64,000 nt of DNA. It comes from Flavobacterium tiangeerense (lineage in GTDB: Bacteria; Bacteroidota; Bacteroidia; Flavobacteriales; Flavobacteriaceae). The notes beneath the pieces are model-generated. The model was not told where the DNA came from and ran no database searches. It was given only the letters and a program-made list of their open reading frames with translations. The stretch is from positions 124,001-188,000 of the forward strand of contig NZ_VLKO01000007.1 of assembly GCF_007830355.1 (NCBI RefSeq), written 5' to 3'. Position numbers and translations under genes: made by a program. Positions 43,831 to 52,745 of this stretch are shown in pieces; within the stretch, counting starts at the first letter, position 1; each line of letters opens with the position of its first letter.

Positions 43831-45033
43831 TTATTCAGCACCAGTTGTGTCTTGATCTGAATCCTCTGATCTAACGGACGAAGCAAATTTTGTTCTTTTA
43901 CTGCCTTCATACATCTCATATTTTACTAATCGCGCCTCAAGACCTGCATTAAAAAGTTTAATTTTTCTTGAAGGCTTTAAACCTACATGTTTTAATGCTT
44001 CTAGGTTTGCAGTGATCATCCAAGCGTTTGTACCTGGATAATTTTTCTTTAAAGTATCGCCAACATTCTTATAAAATTCCTCCATGTGAATATCCAAACG
44101 CTCGTCATAAGGTGGATTAAATACGATATGCAATTTGCCTTCAGAAGTTTTTTCTGAATCAAAAAAGTTTTGATCTTCTATTGAAATGTATTCGTCAAGA
44201 TTGGCATTTTTAATATTGTCTTTCGCTTTTTGAACCGCACTTGGAGCTTTGTCATATCCTTTTATGGTATAATGAAACTCGCGAACACGTTTTAATAAAC
44301 TATCCGTAATAGCATCAAACAAATCATTATCCCAATCATTCCATTTTTCGAAAGCAAATTCTTTTCGGTTGATATTAGCTGGAATATTACACGCAATCAT
44401 GGCTGCTTCGGCTAAAAAAGTACCTGATCCACACATTGGATCTAAAAAATCTGTTTGACCATCCCAACCTGAAAGTAATAAAATTCCAGCGGCCAAAACC
44501 TCGTTTATAGGTGCAATATTTGTTGCAGTTCTATACCCACGCTGGTTCAATGCATTCCCAGATGTATCTAGCGCTACCGAAACTTGGTCTTTATCAATAT
44601 GAATATTAATTCTTAAATCAGGGTGAACCTTATCAATACTAGGTCGTTGACCTGTTCTTTCTCTAAACTGATCTACAATGGCATCTTTACATTTTTGAGA
44701 AACAAATTCAGAGTGATTAAAATATTCTGAATGTACTGTGGTATCTATAACAAAAGTCTGGTTCGCATTCAATAATTTAGACCAGTTTACTCCCGCAATA
44801 CCTTTGTATAATCCTTGTTCATTATTGGCCTTAAAAAAATAAATGGGTTTTAAAATTTTTAAAGCGGTACGCAACGATAAATTAGCCTTGTACATAAACC
44901 CTTTATCACCTTTAAAACTAACCATTCTTACCCCTTGCTCTACATTTTGTGCGCCTAGGTTTTGCAATTCTTTTGCTAGTATTTCTTCAAAACCAAAAAA
45001 GGTTTTGGCAATCATTTTATAATTATTTTCCAT
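43831..45033 (-). CDS. THUMP-domain class I RNA methyltransferase (RlmL/UPF0020 type)
   Basis: A 400-residue SAM-dependent RNA methyltransferase. The N-terminal ferredoxin-like and THUMP part (1-155) is followed by a methyltransferase core with motif I DPMCGSGTFLAEAAM and the catalytic NPPYDERL, typical of guanine N2-methyltransferases of the RlmL/UPF0020 family. It most likely methylates 23S rRNA at G2445, as the E. coli RlmL N-terminal module does, and lacks the fused RlmK domain. MENNYKMIAKTFFG at 45033 is chosen over 45057, since the -7 box lies at 45055-45062. Confidence 0.9.
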   Translation of the reverse strand: MENNYKMIAKTFFGFEEILAKELQNLGAQNVEQGVRMVSFKGDKGFMYKANLSLRTALKILKPIYFFKANNEQGLYKGIAGVNWSKLLNANQTFVIDTTVHSEYFNHSEFVSQKCKDAIVDQFRERTGQRPSIDKVHPDLRINIHIDKDQVSVALDTSGNALNQRGYRTATNIAPINEVLAAGILLLSGWDGQTDFLDPMCGSGTFLAEAAMIACNIPANINRKEFAFEKWNDWDNDLFDAITDSLLKRVREFHYTIKGYDKAPSAVQKAKDNIKNANLDEYISIEDQNFFDSEKTSEGKLHIVFNPPYDERLDIHMEEFYKNVGDTLKKNYPGTNAWMITANLEALKHVGLKPSRKIKLFNAGLEARLVKYEMYEGSKRTKFASSVRSEDSDQDTTGAE

Positions 45034-45054
45034 TGTAAAATCAAGTATTCGTTG

Positions 45055-45073
45055 CAAAAATACACTAAATTTG
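45055..45073. promoter_or_regulatory. Back-to-back divergent promoters
   Basis: Minus-strand TATTTTTG (45062-45055) for the RlmL-like gene and plus-strand TAAATTTG (45066-45073) for the methyltransferase gene are only 3 bases apart. Both fit TAnnTTTG. Confidence 0.5.
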
Positions 45074-45102
45074 CATCAATCGAATTAATTGAAAAAGAAT
45101 AA

Positions 45103-45867
45103 ATGTCTGCATCTCAAAATACATCCCTTGAAAATCAACCCAAATCAACAGAAAACTGGTACACCTCTTGGTTTGATACTCCTTATTATCACATTTTATA
45201 TAAGGATAGAAATTACAGGGAAGCTCAAGTTTTTATGGACAATCTTACCCATTATCTGAATTTACCAGAAAATGCTAAAGTCCTTGATTTAGCGTGTGGC
45301 AAAGGCCGTCATTCTATATATTTAAATCAATTGGGTTTTACCGTACTTGGTGCCGATTTATCTGAAAATAGTATCGCCGAAGCGAATAAAAATGCTAATG
45401 AAAAATTACAATTCAAAGTTCATGACATGCGTGAGCCTTTTAAAGAAAAATTTGATGCTATATTTAATTTATTCACCAGTTTTGGCTATTTTGAAAATGA
45501 CAAAGACAACCTTACAACGCTTATAGCCATCAAAGAAAGCTTGTCAGAATATGGTTTTGCAGTGATTGATTTCATGAATGTAAATCATGTACTCGAAACT
45601 TTGGTACCAGAAGAAACTAAAACGGTTGATGAAATTGATTTTCACATCACGAGGTATGAAAAAGAAGGTCATATTTATAAAGATATTAGCTTCGAGGACA
45701 AAGGTCAAAAATTTCATTTCACCGAAAAAGTAAAAGCACTAACGCTAAAAGATTTTGAAGTATTAATGGATCAAGCAGGAATTTATCTTTTGGACATCTT
45801 TGGAGATTACAAACTGAAAAAATTCCATAAAACAGATAGTGAACGACTAATAATGATTTTTAAATAA
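45103..45867 (+). CDS. Class I SAM-dependent methyltransferase
   Basis: A 254-residue methyltransferase with motif I VLDLACGKGRHS, acidic residue GADLSENSI at the end of strand 2, and a FTSFGYFEN segment after strand 4. An extra C-terminal part holds FHFTEKVKALTLKDFEVLM. The substrate is unknown (small molecule or protein). The ZIP transporter gene follows after two bases, so they form an operon, which offers no metabolic hint. The start is close to a divergent promoter and agrees with family length. Confidence 0.88.
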   Translation: MSASQNTSLENQPKSTENWYTSWFDTPYYHILYKDRNYREAQVFMDNLTHYLNLPENAKVLDLACGKGRHSIYLNQLGFTVLGADLSENSIAEANKNANEKLQFKVHDMREPFKEKFDAIFNLFTSFGYFENDKDNLTTLIAIKESLSEYGFAVIDFMNVNHVLETLVPEETKTVDEIDFHITRYEKEGHIYKDISFEDKGQKFHFTEKVKALTLKDFEVLMDQAGIYLLDIFGDYKLKKFHKTDSERLIMIFK

Positions 45868-45869
45868 CA

Positions 45870-46541
45870 ATGAATTACCTTTTACCTTTACTTTCTGTAC
45901 TTTTAGGGTATATCATTGCCTCAATATTAAAGCCAAAAAACAAGACCAACTTAAAGCTACTCTTAGCTTTTAGTGGTTCGTTTTTATTGTCGTTGACGGT
46001 AATGCATCTGCTTCCTGAGGTTTATGAAAGCAATCAAAGCAGTATTGGAATCTTTATCATGTTAGGAATTCTATTCCAAATCATACTAGAGTTTTTCTCC
46101 AAAGGCGCAGAGCATGGACACGTACACGGACATGAAAACATGAATCACATTCCTTGGTTATTGTTCATCAGCTTATGCATTCATGCTTTTTTAGAAGGTT
46201 TTCCTGTGGGTCATCAACATGATAATTTAGCCATTGGTATTGCAATACATCACTTGCCTATTGCTATCATCTTGACTACGTTTTTCATCAATTCACATCT
46301 CAATCCAAAAGCAATTTTTGCCTTCATGATTACCTTTGCCATCATGACGCCACTAGGCACACTCGCATCTGATTATTTGCCATTTATTAGCCAATACACC
46401 ACCCAAATTACAGCAATAGTGATAGGAATCTTATTCCATATTTCATCTACCATTATTTTTGAAAGCAGCGAAGGACACAAGTTCAATATCGCTAAGGTTT
46501 CAATGATTGTGATAGGAATTGCATTGGCATATTTTATATAA
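45870..46541 (+). CDS. ZIP-family metal transporter
   Basis: A 223-residue inner-membrane transporter for zinc or other divalent metals. Helices 1-3 are followed by a His-rich loop, EHGHVHGHENMNHI (about 88-101), and the metal site in helices 4-5 shows HAFLEGFPVGH and AIHHLPIAI. Of the usual ZIP features, the HNxxEG motif of helix 4 is present as HAFLEG. The His-rich loop suggests metal sensing or binding. It is co-transcribed with the methyltransferase gene upstream. Confidence 0.9.
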   Translation: MNYLLPLLSVLLGYIIASILKPKNKTNLKLLLAFSGSFLLSLTVMHLLPEVYESNQSSIGIFIMLGILFQIILEFFSKGAEHGHVHGHENMNHIPWLLFISLCIHAFLEGFPVGHQHDNLAIGIAIHHLPIAIILTTFFINSHLNPKAIFAFMITFAIMTPLGTLASDYLPFISQYTTQITAIVIGILFHISSTIIFESSEGHKFNIAKVSMIVIGIALAYFI

Positions 46542-46547
46542 TTTTTT

Positions 46548-46589
46548 AAGTTAAGAAACAGAAATAGGTTAGATTCTGTTTCTTAACTT
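46548..46589. terminator. Long hairpin between ZIP and outer-membrane receptor genes
   Basis: A perfect 16-bp stem, AAGTTAAGAAACAGAA (46548-46563) with TTCTGTTTCTTAACTT (46574-46589), joins convergent genes. The T-tract on the right is short and broken, so termination by the intrinsic mechanism is less certain than for the other hairpins. Confidence 0.6.
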
Positions 46590-46597
46590 TAAACTTT

Positions 46598-48988
46598 CTA
46601 ATTACTTCCTGTTCTTTTATTTTCCTCCTTATTTCCAAAATCACGCTGTTGTACATTTATCTTTTTGTTTCCAAAATTATAAACTAAAGATAATCGCACG
46701 AATCTACTACTGCTGTTTTGACTATACACTTGTTTTACACCGTTAACAACCGAAGTAAAATCTTTTAAATATGAGGTGTTAAAAATATCATTTGCTAAAA
46801 AAGCAATCTGCATGGTTTTATTAAACAAATCCTGTTTGAAACCAATATCAAAACTCGAGGCATACCCTACTTTATACAAACCCTCTTTGAATGGTGTTGT
46901 ATACATAAAATCGATTTGCAATTTTGTTGTTTTGCCTAATAAAAAAGTGTTATTTGTCGAAAAATCAATTTGTAAACTGTTTGATGGTTTAGCATTGATG
47001 TCTTTAATAAATTCAGTTTTTGCTCCCAAAAAGTACAATGAATTTTCACTAGACCACCAATTTGTAAAACTTGCTGAGTAACTTTCACCTATTCCATAAT
47101 TTAAGCTTTTAAAATAATTTTCACGGGTTATAATCTGTGTATTGGTCTCTGGATTTGAGGTAAACAAAACACCATAGCCATCTGTAATTGAATTGACAAA
47201 AACACTTGTTCTCAAAATTTCTTTATAAGAATGTGAAAACTCAAAATTATCACTAAATGACGGTATTAAAAACGGATTTCCTTCGGAATAACTATTGCTG
47301 TTGATGTAAATCCTGAACGGATTCAATAAGTCAAAACGTGGTCTGTTAATTCTTTTACCATAATTTAAACTAAAAGTATTGCTTTCGTTTTTCTTGTAAG
47401 AAGCATAAAAAGTTGGAAATAATTTCAAATAATCATTAACTTTTTCCTGATTCAAAGTTTCAGAAAAACCAGTTGTATGAGTATTTTCTAATCGAACACC
47501 CATTTGAAAACTCCAACTTTCTCCCAGATTTTTATTGGCATTAACATACAGCGCATGATTATTTTCGGTGTATCTAAATCGGTTGGATTGGTTCGGATCT
47601 AATTCTTGAAATCCTGTAATTGTATTGTAGTATAGTACATCACTCTCGCTATTTGTAAAACTTATTTTCGCACCGTAAGATAAATTGACTGCCTGAAGTG
47701 GATGTTCCATATCGGCCTTAAAACTCCAGTTTTTAATATCTTGATTTGAAACATTTCTTCCTGACTGATTCACATCAATAAATGTCATGTCTGGCATATA
47801 ATTTTTAGCCACAAAATTTCGGTTAAAATTGGAACTATAATCAAAATAATCAATATCAAAAGATAGTTTTCGTTTTAAGTCATCCAGCTTGGTAATCATA
47901 TGTGCGTTATAAGTTTGATTTCGAGATCCTTTATCAGTGAAACTTTTATTCAGTGTAATATTATCCAAATCATTTTGGGTATTGTAATTCTCAATTCTAA
48001 TATCCGATTTAAAATCCGGATTATTTCTATCACGTAAAAATTGAAATCCTATAGTTATGCGTTCTGAAAGATCATAATCTAGGGCTGCCTTACCTGAAAG
48101 ATTTTCGGTTTTTACCTTTGTTTCACTTTTTAAATGCGACAGTCCATCAGGAAAATACATTTTAAAATCATCTTTATCATTTAAATAACCTGATTTTACA
48201 TTCATACTAGCAGCAAATCTGAACTTGTTTTTATGGTAAAAAAAGTTATCTCTTAAAGTTGTAATACCATATTTATTTTGATCATAAGAAAGTGTAGTTG
48301 TATTTTTCCAAGAATCACGAACTCCTTTTTTCATAATAATATTAATTAATCCACCAGTTCCTTCCGCCTCATATTTTGATGGGGGATTACTGATAATTTC
48401 AATATTTTTAATGTCACTTGCCGAGATCGATTTTAAATAATTATTCAGTTCCTCTCCTACCAATTCAATCATTCGTCCATCTATCATAACGCGAGAAGTT
48501 CCTTTTCCTAAAATATTGATTGTATTATTTTGTACCACAACTCCAGGTGCTGTATTTATAGCACTTAAAGCGTCTCCACCAACCGTTGTAACATTATTTT
48601 CAAGATTATAAACTAGACGATCCGTTTTCTGTTCGATTGTTTTCTTGTTAGATTGAATGATAACCTCCTTCAAACCGGTTGCGCTTTCTTTTAAAAGGAT
48701 TGTTCCTAAATCAATATCTTTTTCTATCAAAATTTCCTTTTCAAATTCATTAAATCTTATAAGGGTAACCCCAATTTTATAAAACCCCTTTTTAAGATTG
48801 ATTTCAAAACTACCATCTTTCATTGAGGTTGTCCCGTAAATAATTTTTCCTTCTGAATTGGATACCGAAATATCTGCCCATTCTAACGGAGTTGTTTCAC
48901 TTGAGATTTTTCCTTTCAGTTTAAATGATGCTTGTGCTAAACAAAAGAATGGTACTAATAAAAAGATAAGGTAATTTGCTTTTTTCAT
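46598..48988 (-). CDS. Outer-membrane beta-barrel receptor (carboxypeptidase-like N-domain, OMP_b-brl_3 type)
   Basis: A 796-residue outer-membrane protein. Signal peptide (1-19), carboxypeptidase-regulatory-like domain (about 22-105, LKGKISSETTPLEWADISVS), a plug-like domain (about 120-220, GKGTSRVMIDGRMIEL, NPPSKYEAEGTGGLINIIMKKG) and a C-terminal barrel. This resembles TonB-dependent receptors but belongs to the Bacteroidota barrel family that often lacks an obvious TonB box. The ligand is unknown. A membrane-anchored AraC regulator lies upstream on the same strand, which suggests inducible expression. Confidence 0.88.
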   Translation of the reverse strand: MKKANYLIFLLVPFFCLAQASFKLKGKISSETTPLEWADISVSNSEGKIIYGTTSMKDGSFEINLKKGFYKIGVTLIRFNEFEKEILIEKDIDLGTILLKESATGLKEVIIQSNKKTIEQKTDRLVYNLENNVTTVGGDALSAINTAPGVVVQNNTINILGKGTSRVMIDGRMIELVGEELNNYLKSISASDIKNIEIISNPPSKYEAEGTGGLINIIMKKGVRDSWKNTTTLSYDQNKYGITTLRDNFFYHKNKFRFAASMNVKSGYLNDKDDFKMYFPDGLSHLKSETKVKTENLSGKAALDYDLSERITIGFQFLRDRNNPDFKSDIRIENYNTQNDLDNITLNKSFTDKGSRNQTYNAHMITKLDDLKRKLSFDIDYFDYSSNFNRNFVAKNYMPDMTFIDVNQSGRNVSNQDIKNWSFKADMEHPLQAVNLSYGAKISFTNSESDVLYYNTITGFQELDPNQSNRFRYTENNHALYVNANKNLGESWSFQMGVRLENTHTTGFSETLNQEKVNDYLKLFPTFYASYKKNESNTFSLNYGKRINRPRFDLLNPFRIYINSNSYSEGNPFLIPSFSDNFEFSHSYKEILRTSVFVNSITDGYGVLFTSNPETNTQIITRENYFKSLNYGIGESYSASFTNWWSSENSLYFLGAKTEFIKDINAKPSNSLQIDFSTNNTFLLGKTTKLQIDFMYTTPFKEGLYKVGYASSFDIGFKQDLFNKTMQIAFLANDIFNTSYLKDFTSVVNGVKQVYSQNSSSRFVRLSLVYNFGNKKINVQQRDFGNKEENKRTGSN

Positions 48989-49063
48989 GATTTCTATTTT
49001 TTAAAAACTTGTTTCGATTACTATGAAGCAAAGTTGCCTTAGAAACTTTACTTATGCGACCGA

Positions 49064-49110
49064 CAAAAAAAAGTCGAACCAATTTCTCGTGAAGAAATCA
49101 GTTCGACTTT
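49064..49110 (-). terminator. Terminator of the AraC-type regulator gene
   Basis: AAAGTCGAAC (49070-49079) pairs with GTTCGACTTT (49101-49110), with an inner ATTTCT/AGAAAT pair. On the minus strand a U-run follows. It separates the regulator from the receptor gene downstream. Confidence 0.85.
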
Positions 49111-49146
49111 ATTAGACATAGTGTACGACTTTTTACAAAGTGCTTA

Positions 49147-50289
49147 TTACAAAGCTTTTCGGTATGCAGTAGGAGTTAAATTTGTATATTTTTTGAAAGA
49201 AGTATTAAAGGAAGATTTCGAATTAAAACCCACTTCGTACAAAATTTCCAAAACAGTAAGCTGACTTTTAGAGTGATCTTTTAAAATACCCATCGCTTTT
49301 TTGATGCGATATTCATTAACAAAATCAAAAAAATGTTGATTCATATGATGATTTATTAAAACAGATAAATCGCGAACCGGAATATTAATTTGATTGGCAA
49401 GCTCCTGAATTGTAAGCGATTGATCAAGATAAGGCTCTTTATCGTCCATATACTGTTTCAATTTCGAAATTTTACTGGAAATAGCATTGTTATGAACATC
49501 TTTACATTCTGTTTTTTCTTCAACTTCAGGCAGAATATCTTTTGCTAATTTCAATTTAGAATTAACACCTCTAAAAAGTTCGGGATGGTTTAGCGCTTTC
49601 ATGATAAACCAGCATGTTATAAGCAAAGCAACAGCACCTACAAGTACATTTATCCAAAGAAACATCTCTCTAAACCCAGTATAACGTAATATATTTTTTA
49701 ATGCAACAATTGAATGTGCAATGAGAAAAACACAAGTAATTTGAAATAACCATTTATAAGTAGCAGTACTCGAATCAGCGTAATTTTCTAGATAGATTTC
49801 TCTATACTTTTTTAAAATTATAAAAACACCGACGATATAAAATACATATTGAAATTCAATTAAAATCTGAATGAGGTATATCTCTGGCATTTGATTAAGT
49901 ATTGTAACAAATGTGTCTCTTTCTATGTAGTTGCTAAGATAAATCCTTGGAATAAAAACCAAATTGACCAATAAAAAAGGAATTGAATGCAATGCGTGCT
50001 TCCACTTTAATCTAAAATCAGAATAACAGACTGCCAGTACAGAAAGATAAAATAAAGGCATTCCAAACAAACAGGCAGTAGATCTAAAAATCTCTAAATT
50101 TAACTCAATACGAGTAACCGCATCAATAAAAAAACCAGAAAGATCAATCGCTGAAAAAATAAAAAAACACGCAAATAAACGATTTGCTAATTTATTTTTG
50201 GTTTTAACCGTTACTAAAAAAAATGCAAGCAATAAAGAAACAAAAACGGAGATCCGACCAATGCCCTGCAGTAAGCTTAATTTATCCAT
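49147..50289 (-). CDS. Membrane-anchored AraC-family regulator
   Basis: A 380-residue regulator whose N-terminal half (about 5-230) is hydrophobic with six or seven helices, and whose C-terminal part (about 280-378) is an AraC-type double HTH (TIQELANQINIPVRDLSVLI and FNSKSSFNTSFKKYTNLTP). The family is common in Bacteroidota; the signal and ligand are unknown. It is 158 bp upstream of the outer-membrane receptor on the same strand, which makes that gene the best target candidate. A minus-strand -7 box lies about 20 bases upstream of the start. Confidence 0.9.
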   Translation of the reverse strand: MDKLSLLQGIGRISVFVSLLLAFFLVTVKTKNKLANRLFACFFIFSAIDLSGFFIDAVTRIELNLEIFRSTACLFGMPLFYLSVLAVCYSDFRLKWKHALHSIPFLLVNLVFIPRIYLSNYIERDTFVTILNQMPEIYLIQILIEFQYVFYIVGVFIILKKYREIYLENYADSSTATYKWLFQITCVFLIAHSIVALKNILRYTGFREMFLWINVLVGAVALLITCWFIMKALNHPELFRGVNSKLKLAKDILPEVEEKTECKDVHNNAISSKISKLKQYMDDKEPYLDQSLTIQELANQINIPVRDLSVLINHHMNQHFFDFVNEYRIKKAMGILKDHSKSQLTVLEILYEVGFNSKSSFNTSFKKYTNLTPTAYRKAL

Positions 50290-50308
50290 TTAACTTATAA
50301 TATTTAAA

Positions 50309-50316
50309 CAAATATA
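50309..50316 (-). promoter_or_regulatory. -7 promoter box of the AraC regulator gene
   Basis: TATATTTG on the minus strand (TAnnTTTG), 19 bases before the ATG. Confidence 0.5.
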
Positions 50317-50471
50317 GTATTTTAGATCAAGTCTCAACAATTTGAATTCCTTTCGATTTAGAAGAAATTAAATTATAAAAATTAGTAAATTAGTACAAAA
50401 AGCAAGCAAATCTGAAACTTTTAAAACTTGAAACAAAAAATAGAAAATTTCGGGAATGTGATAAAAAAGGT

Positions 50472-50479
50472 TAATTTTG
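50472..50479 (+). promoter_or_regulatory. -7 promoter box of murQ
   Basis: TAATTTTG (TAnnTTTG) ends 22 bases before the ATG at 50502. Confidence 0.5.
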
Positions 50480-50501
50480 GACTTGTCCAATTATACTAAA
50501 A

Positions 50502-51317
50502 ATGACTTTCACTAAAACTACCGAACAAGCCTCAAAATACGAACATTTAGAAAAAATGTCGGTTCAGGAATTGTTGTCAAATATTAATCAAGAAGACAAA
50601 ACAGTTCCTCTTGCTGTTGAAAAGGCATTGCCACAAATTGAAAATTTAGTAACCGAAATTGTCACTAAAATGAAATTAGGCGGTCGTCTATTTTACATAG
50701 GAGCGGGAACCTCAGGAAGATTAGGAATTGTTGATGCCTCCGAATGTCCGCCTACTTTCGGTGTTCCTTTTGATTTAGTTGTTGGGATTATTGCTGGTGG
50801 TGATACAGCCATTCGTAAAGCTGTTGAAAATGCCGAAGACAACACAACTCAAGCCTGGATTGACTTGCAAGCCTTTGAAGTGAATAAAAATGATGTTGTT
50901 ATAGGAATTGCAGCTTCGGGAACCACACCTTATGTTATTGCTGGTTTAGAGGCGTGCAATGAGATGAGCATAACCACAGGAAGTATTTCTTGTAATGCTG
51001 GAAGTCCGTTGTCACAAACAGCGAAATTCCCAATTGAAGTAATTGTAGGACCTGAATTTGTAACCGGAAGTTCCCGCATGAAAGCAGGAACGGCACAAAA
51101 ACTAGTACTCAACATGATTTCAACTGCTACCATGATCCAACTTGGGAAAGTGAAAGGAAACAAAATGGTCGATATGCAACTCAGCAATAGTAAACTTGTT
51201 GACCGCGGTGTAAAGATGATTATGGAAGAAATTCCAGTTACCTACGAAGAAGGTGCTGCATTACTTACAGAATACGGAAGCGTGAGAAAAGCTGTTGATT
51301 TTTATCTAGCGCAATAA
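50502..51317 (+). CDS. murQ: N-acetylmuramic acid 6-phosphate etherase
   Basis: It cleaves the lactyl ether of MurNAc-6-P to give GlcNAc-6-P and D-lactate in peptidoglycan recycling. The 271 residues form one SIS domain with the family signature GRLFYIGAGTSGRLGIVDASECPPTFG (catalytic Glu in SECPP), IAGGDTAIRKAVENAED and ASGTTPYVIAGL. It is about 25 residues shorter than E. coli MurQ, at the C-terminus, which is normal for Bacteroidota. No MurNAc transporter or kinase is adjacent; the next genes are DUF6095 and a pentapeptide-repeat protein. Confidence 0.95.
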   Translation: MTFTKTTEQASKYEHLEKMSVQELLSNINQEDKTVPLAVEKALPQIENLVTEIVTKMKLGGRLFYIGAGTSGRLGIVDASECPPTFGVPFDLVVGIIAGGDTAIRKAVENAEDNTTQAWIDLQAFEVNKNDVVIGIAASGTTPYVIAGLEACNEMSITTGSISCNAGSPLSQTAKFPIEVIVGPEFVTGSSRMKAGTAQKLVLNMISTATMIQLGKVKGNKMVDMQLSNSKLVDRGVKMIMEEIPVTYEEGAALLTEYGSVRKAVDFYLAQ

Positions 51318-51380
51318 AGATAGTACTTGTACCTACTTTGCATTTTCAAAAGCTTCAAACCTTAAATTTTAAAAGAAACA

Positions 51381-51602
51381 ATGGCGACTAACAAAGAATT
51401 ATTATCAAAAGGAATAAGGTATTTAGCAGGGGCCTTACCGCTATTATTTTTAGGACCAACAATAATTCATAATGCTTTTATGAACAAGCAAAACATTTGG
51501 CATTATCTAGTATTAAGCGTTGGGGTGATTGTTTGTTTTATTGCTATGTACCTAATGTATGTAGGGTTAAAAACAATTATGAAAAGCTTATTTAACGACT
51601 AA
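51381..51602 (+). CDS. DUF6095 family small membrane protein
   Basis: A 73-residue protein with two transmembrane helices (about 14-30 and 40-62) and a basic N-terminus. The function is unknown. Its TAA stop overlaps the ATG of the next gene by one base (TAATG), giving tight translational coupling to the pentapeptide-repeat protein. It is 63 bases after murQ, so a murQ-DUF6095-pentapeptide operon is likely. Confidence 0.8.
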   Translation: MATNKELLSKGIRYLAGALPLLFLGPTIIHNAFMNKQNIWHYLVLSVGVIVCFIAMYLMYVGLKTIMKSLFND

Positions 51603-52174
51603 TGAAAAACAATATTCAACTTCAAAAAACATTTGAAAAAACAAATCCGTTTGACAACTCGATAAGCAATCAAGAATTTGAAGAATGTATTTTTTTAAAT
51701 TGTGATATATCAAATGCGGTTTTGTCCAATGCTACCTTTATGGATTGTGTATTTAAAGACTGTAATCTTTCTATGACTAGATTAGCTAGTGCTAGTTTAA
51801 AAGGAGTACAATTTAAAAACTGTAAACTATTAGGGATTTTGTTTGATGAATGTGATGATTTCTTATTCCAAGTGGAGTTTGAAGAATGTGTTTTGGATTA
51901 TGCCTCTTTTACCAATAAAAAGATGCCCAAAACCAAGTTTATTTCGTGTTCGTTACGAGAAGTCAATTTTTCTGAAACCAATTTAACGGGTTCCATTTTT
52001 GATGGGAGTTCGCTACAAGGAGCGCTATTTAACAACACGCAATTAGCAGGAAGTGACTTTACTAAAGCCATAGATTACATCATAGATCCAGAATACAATC
52101 CGATGAAAAAAGCAAAGTTTTCAACGCAAGGAATTGGTGGTTTATTAGACAAATATGACATTAAAATACACTAA
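51602..52174 (+). CDS. Pentapeptide-repeat protein
   Basis: A 190-residue soluble protein built of A(D/N)LXX-like repeats (for example CDISNAVLSNATFMDCVF, LREVNFSETNLTGSIFDGSS), which fold into a right-handed beta-helix. The C-terminal stretch DYIIDPEYNPMKKAKF is typical of the bacterial subgroup. Some such proteins (Qnr/MfpA) mimic DNA and protect gyrase, but most have unknown partners, so no fluoroquinolone role is claimed. It is translationally coupled to the DUF6095 gene, and a dispersed repeat starts 4 bases after its stop. Confidence 0.88.
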   Translation: MKNNIQLQKTFEKTNPFDNSISNQEFEECIFLNCDISNAVLSNATFMDCVFKDCNLSMTRLASASLKGVQFKNCKLLGILFDECDDFLFQVEFEECVLDYASFTNKKMPKTKFISCSLREVNFSETNLTGSIFDGSSLQGALFNNTQLAGSDFTKAIDYIIDPEYNPMKKAKFSTQGIGGLLDKYDIKIH

Positions 52175-52177
52175 TTT

Positions 52178-52329
52178 TACCCCAGATGGAAGTTAAAACC
52201 CATGAGACTGGAAAGCTATTTTTTTCTTGACTTAAAAGAGCGACCAACGGAAGCTCCTTTTATGGCACTAGAAAAAAAGATTTACATTCTTATGAGTTGC
52301 AACAAACAGCTGGATTAGGTTCAAAAAAA
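52178..52329 (+). repeat. Dispersed intergenic repeat, copy B
   Basis: A 152-bp element beginning TACCCCAGATGGAAG, 4 bases after the pentapeptide gene, and ending CAGCTGGATTAGGTTC before an A-run. The middle segment starting TTTTTTCTTGACTTAAAAG and ending GGAAGCTCCTTT is nearly identical to copy C at 59073-59226. It fills the gap to the next gene, whose ATG follows 16 bases later. Confidence 0.7.
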
Positions 52330-52345
52330 CTATAAAAAACAACAA

Positions 52346-52720
52346 ATGAAAAAAATTGTACTACTCATGGCCTTACTGCTCCTCGTGTCCTGTTATGATG
52401 CGGATAGAAATTGTAAGGATTTTAAAATTGGTAAATTCAAGTTTGAATATGAAGTGAATGGAGTTAAAAAAACCACTTTCTTTGAACGCAATGATAGTAT
52501 TGAAATTGAGACTTTTGAAGGAAAAACAGATACCGCAAGTATTCGTTGGGTAAATGACTGTGAATATATTTTGCAAAAATTACATCCAAAAAACATGGCT
52601 GAAGAAAAAGCTATTGGCATGAAAATCTTGACGACATCAAAAAATTCGTATACCTTTGAATTTGGAATGGTTGGATCTGATGCCAAACAGCGCGGAACCG
52701 TGACGAAGCTTACCAATTAA
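52346..52720 (+). CDS. Small lipoprotein of unknown function
   Basis: A 124-residue lipoprotein with lipobox LLLLVSC (Cys16) followed by YDADRNC. The mature part is beta-rich, with FKFEYEVNGVKKTTFFERNDS and a conserved-looking SIRWVNDCEYILQKLHPKN. I do not recognise a named domain. It sits between the dispersed repeat and terC (25 bases downstream), so co-transcription with terC is possible. Outer-membrane attachment is inferred only from the lipobox. Confidence 0.75.
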   Translation: MKKIVLLMALLLLVSCYDADRNCKDFKIGKFKFEYEVNGVKKTTFFERNDSIEIETFEGKTDTASIRWVNDCEYILQKLHPKNMAEEKAIGMKILTTSKNSYTFEFGMVGSDAKQRGTVTKLTN

Positions 52721-52745
52721 TAGATATCAACCCTAACTAAATATA

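Noticed and set aside
51602..52174. Calling the pentapeptide-repeat protein a Qnr-type quinolone-resistance protein
   Set aside because: The repeats are irregular and there is no Qnr-type loop signature; the family is broad.
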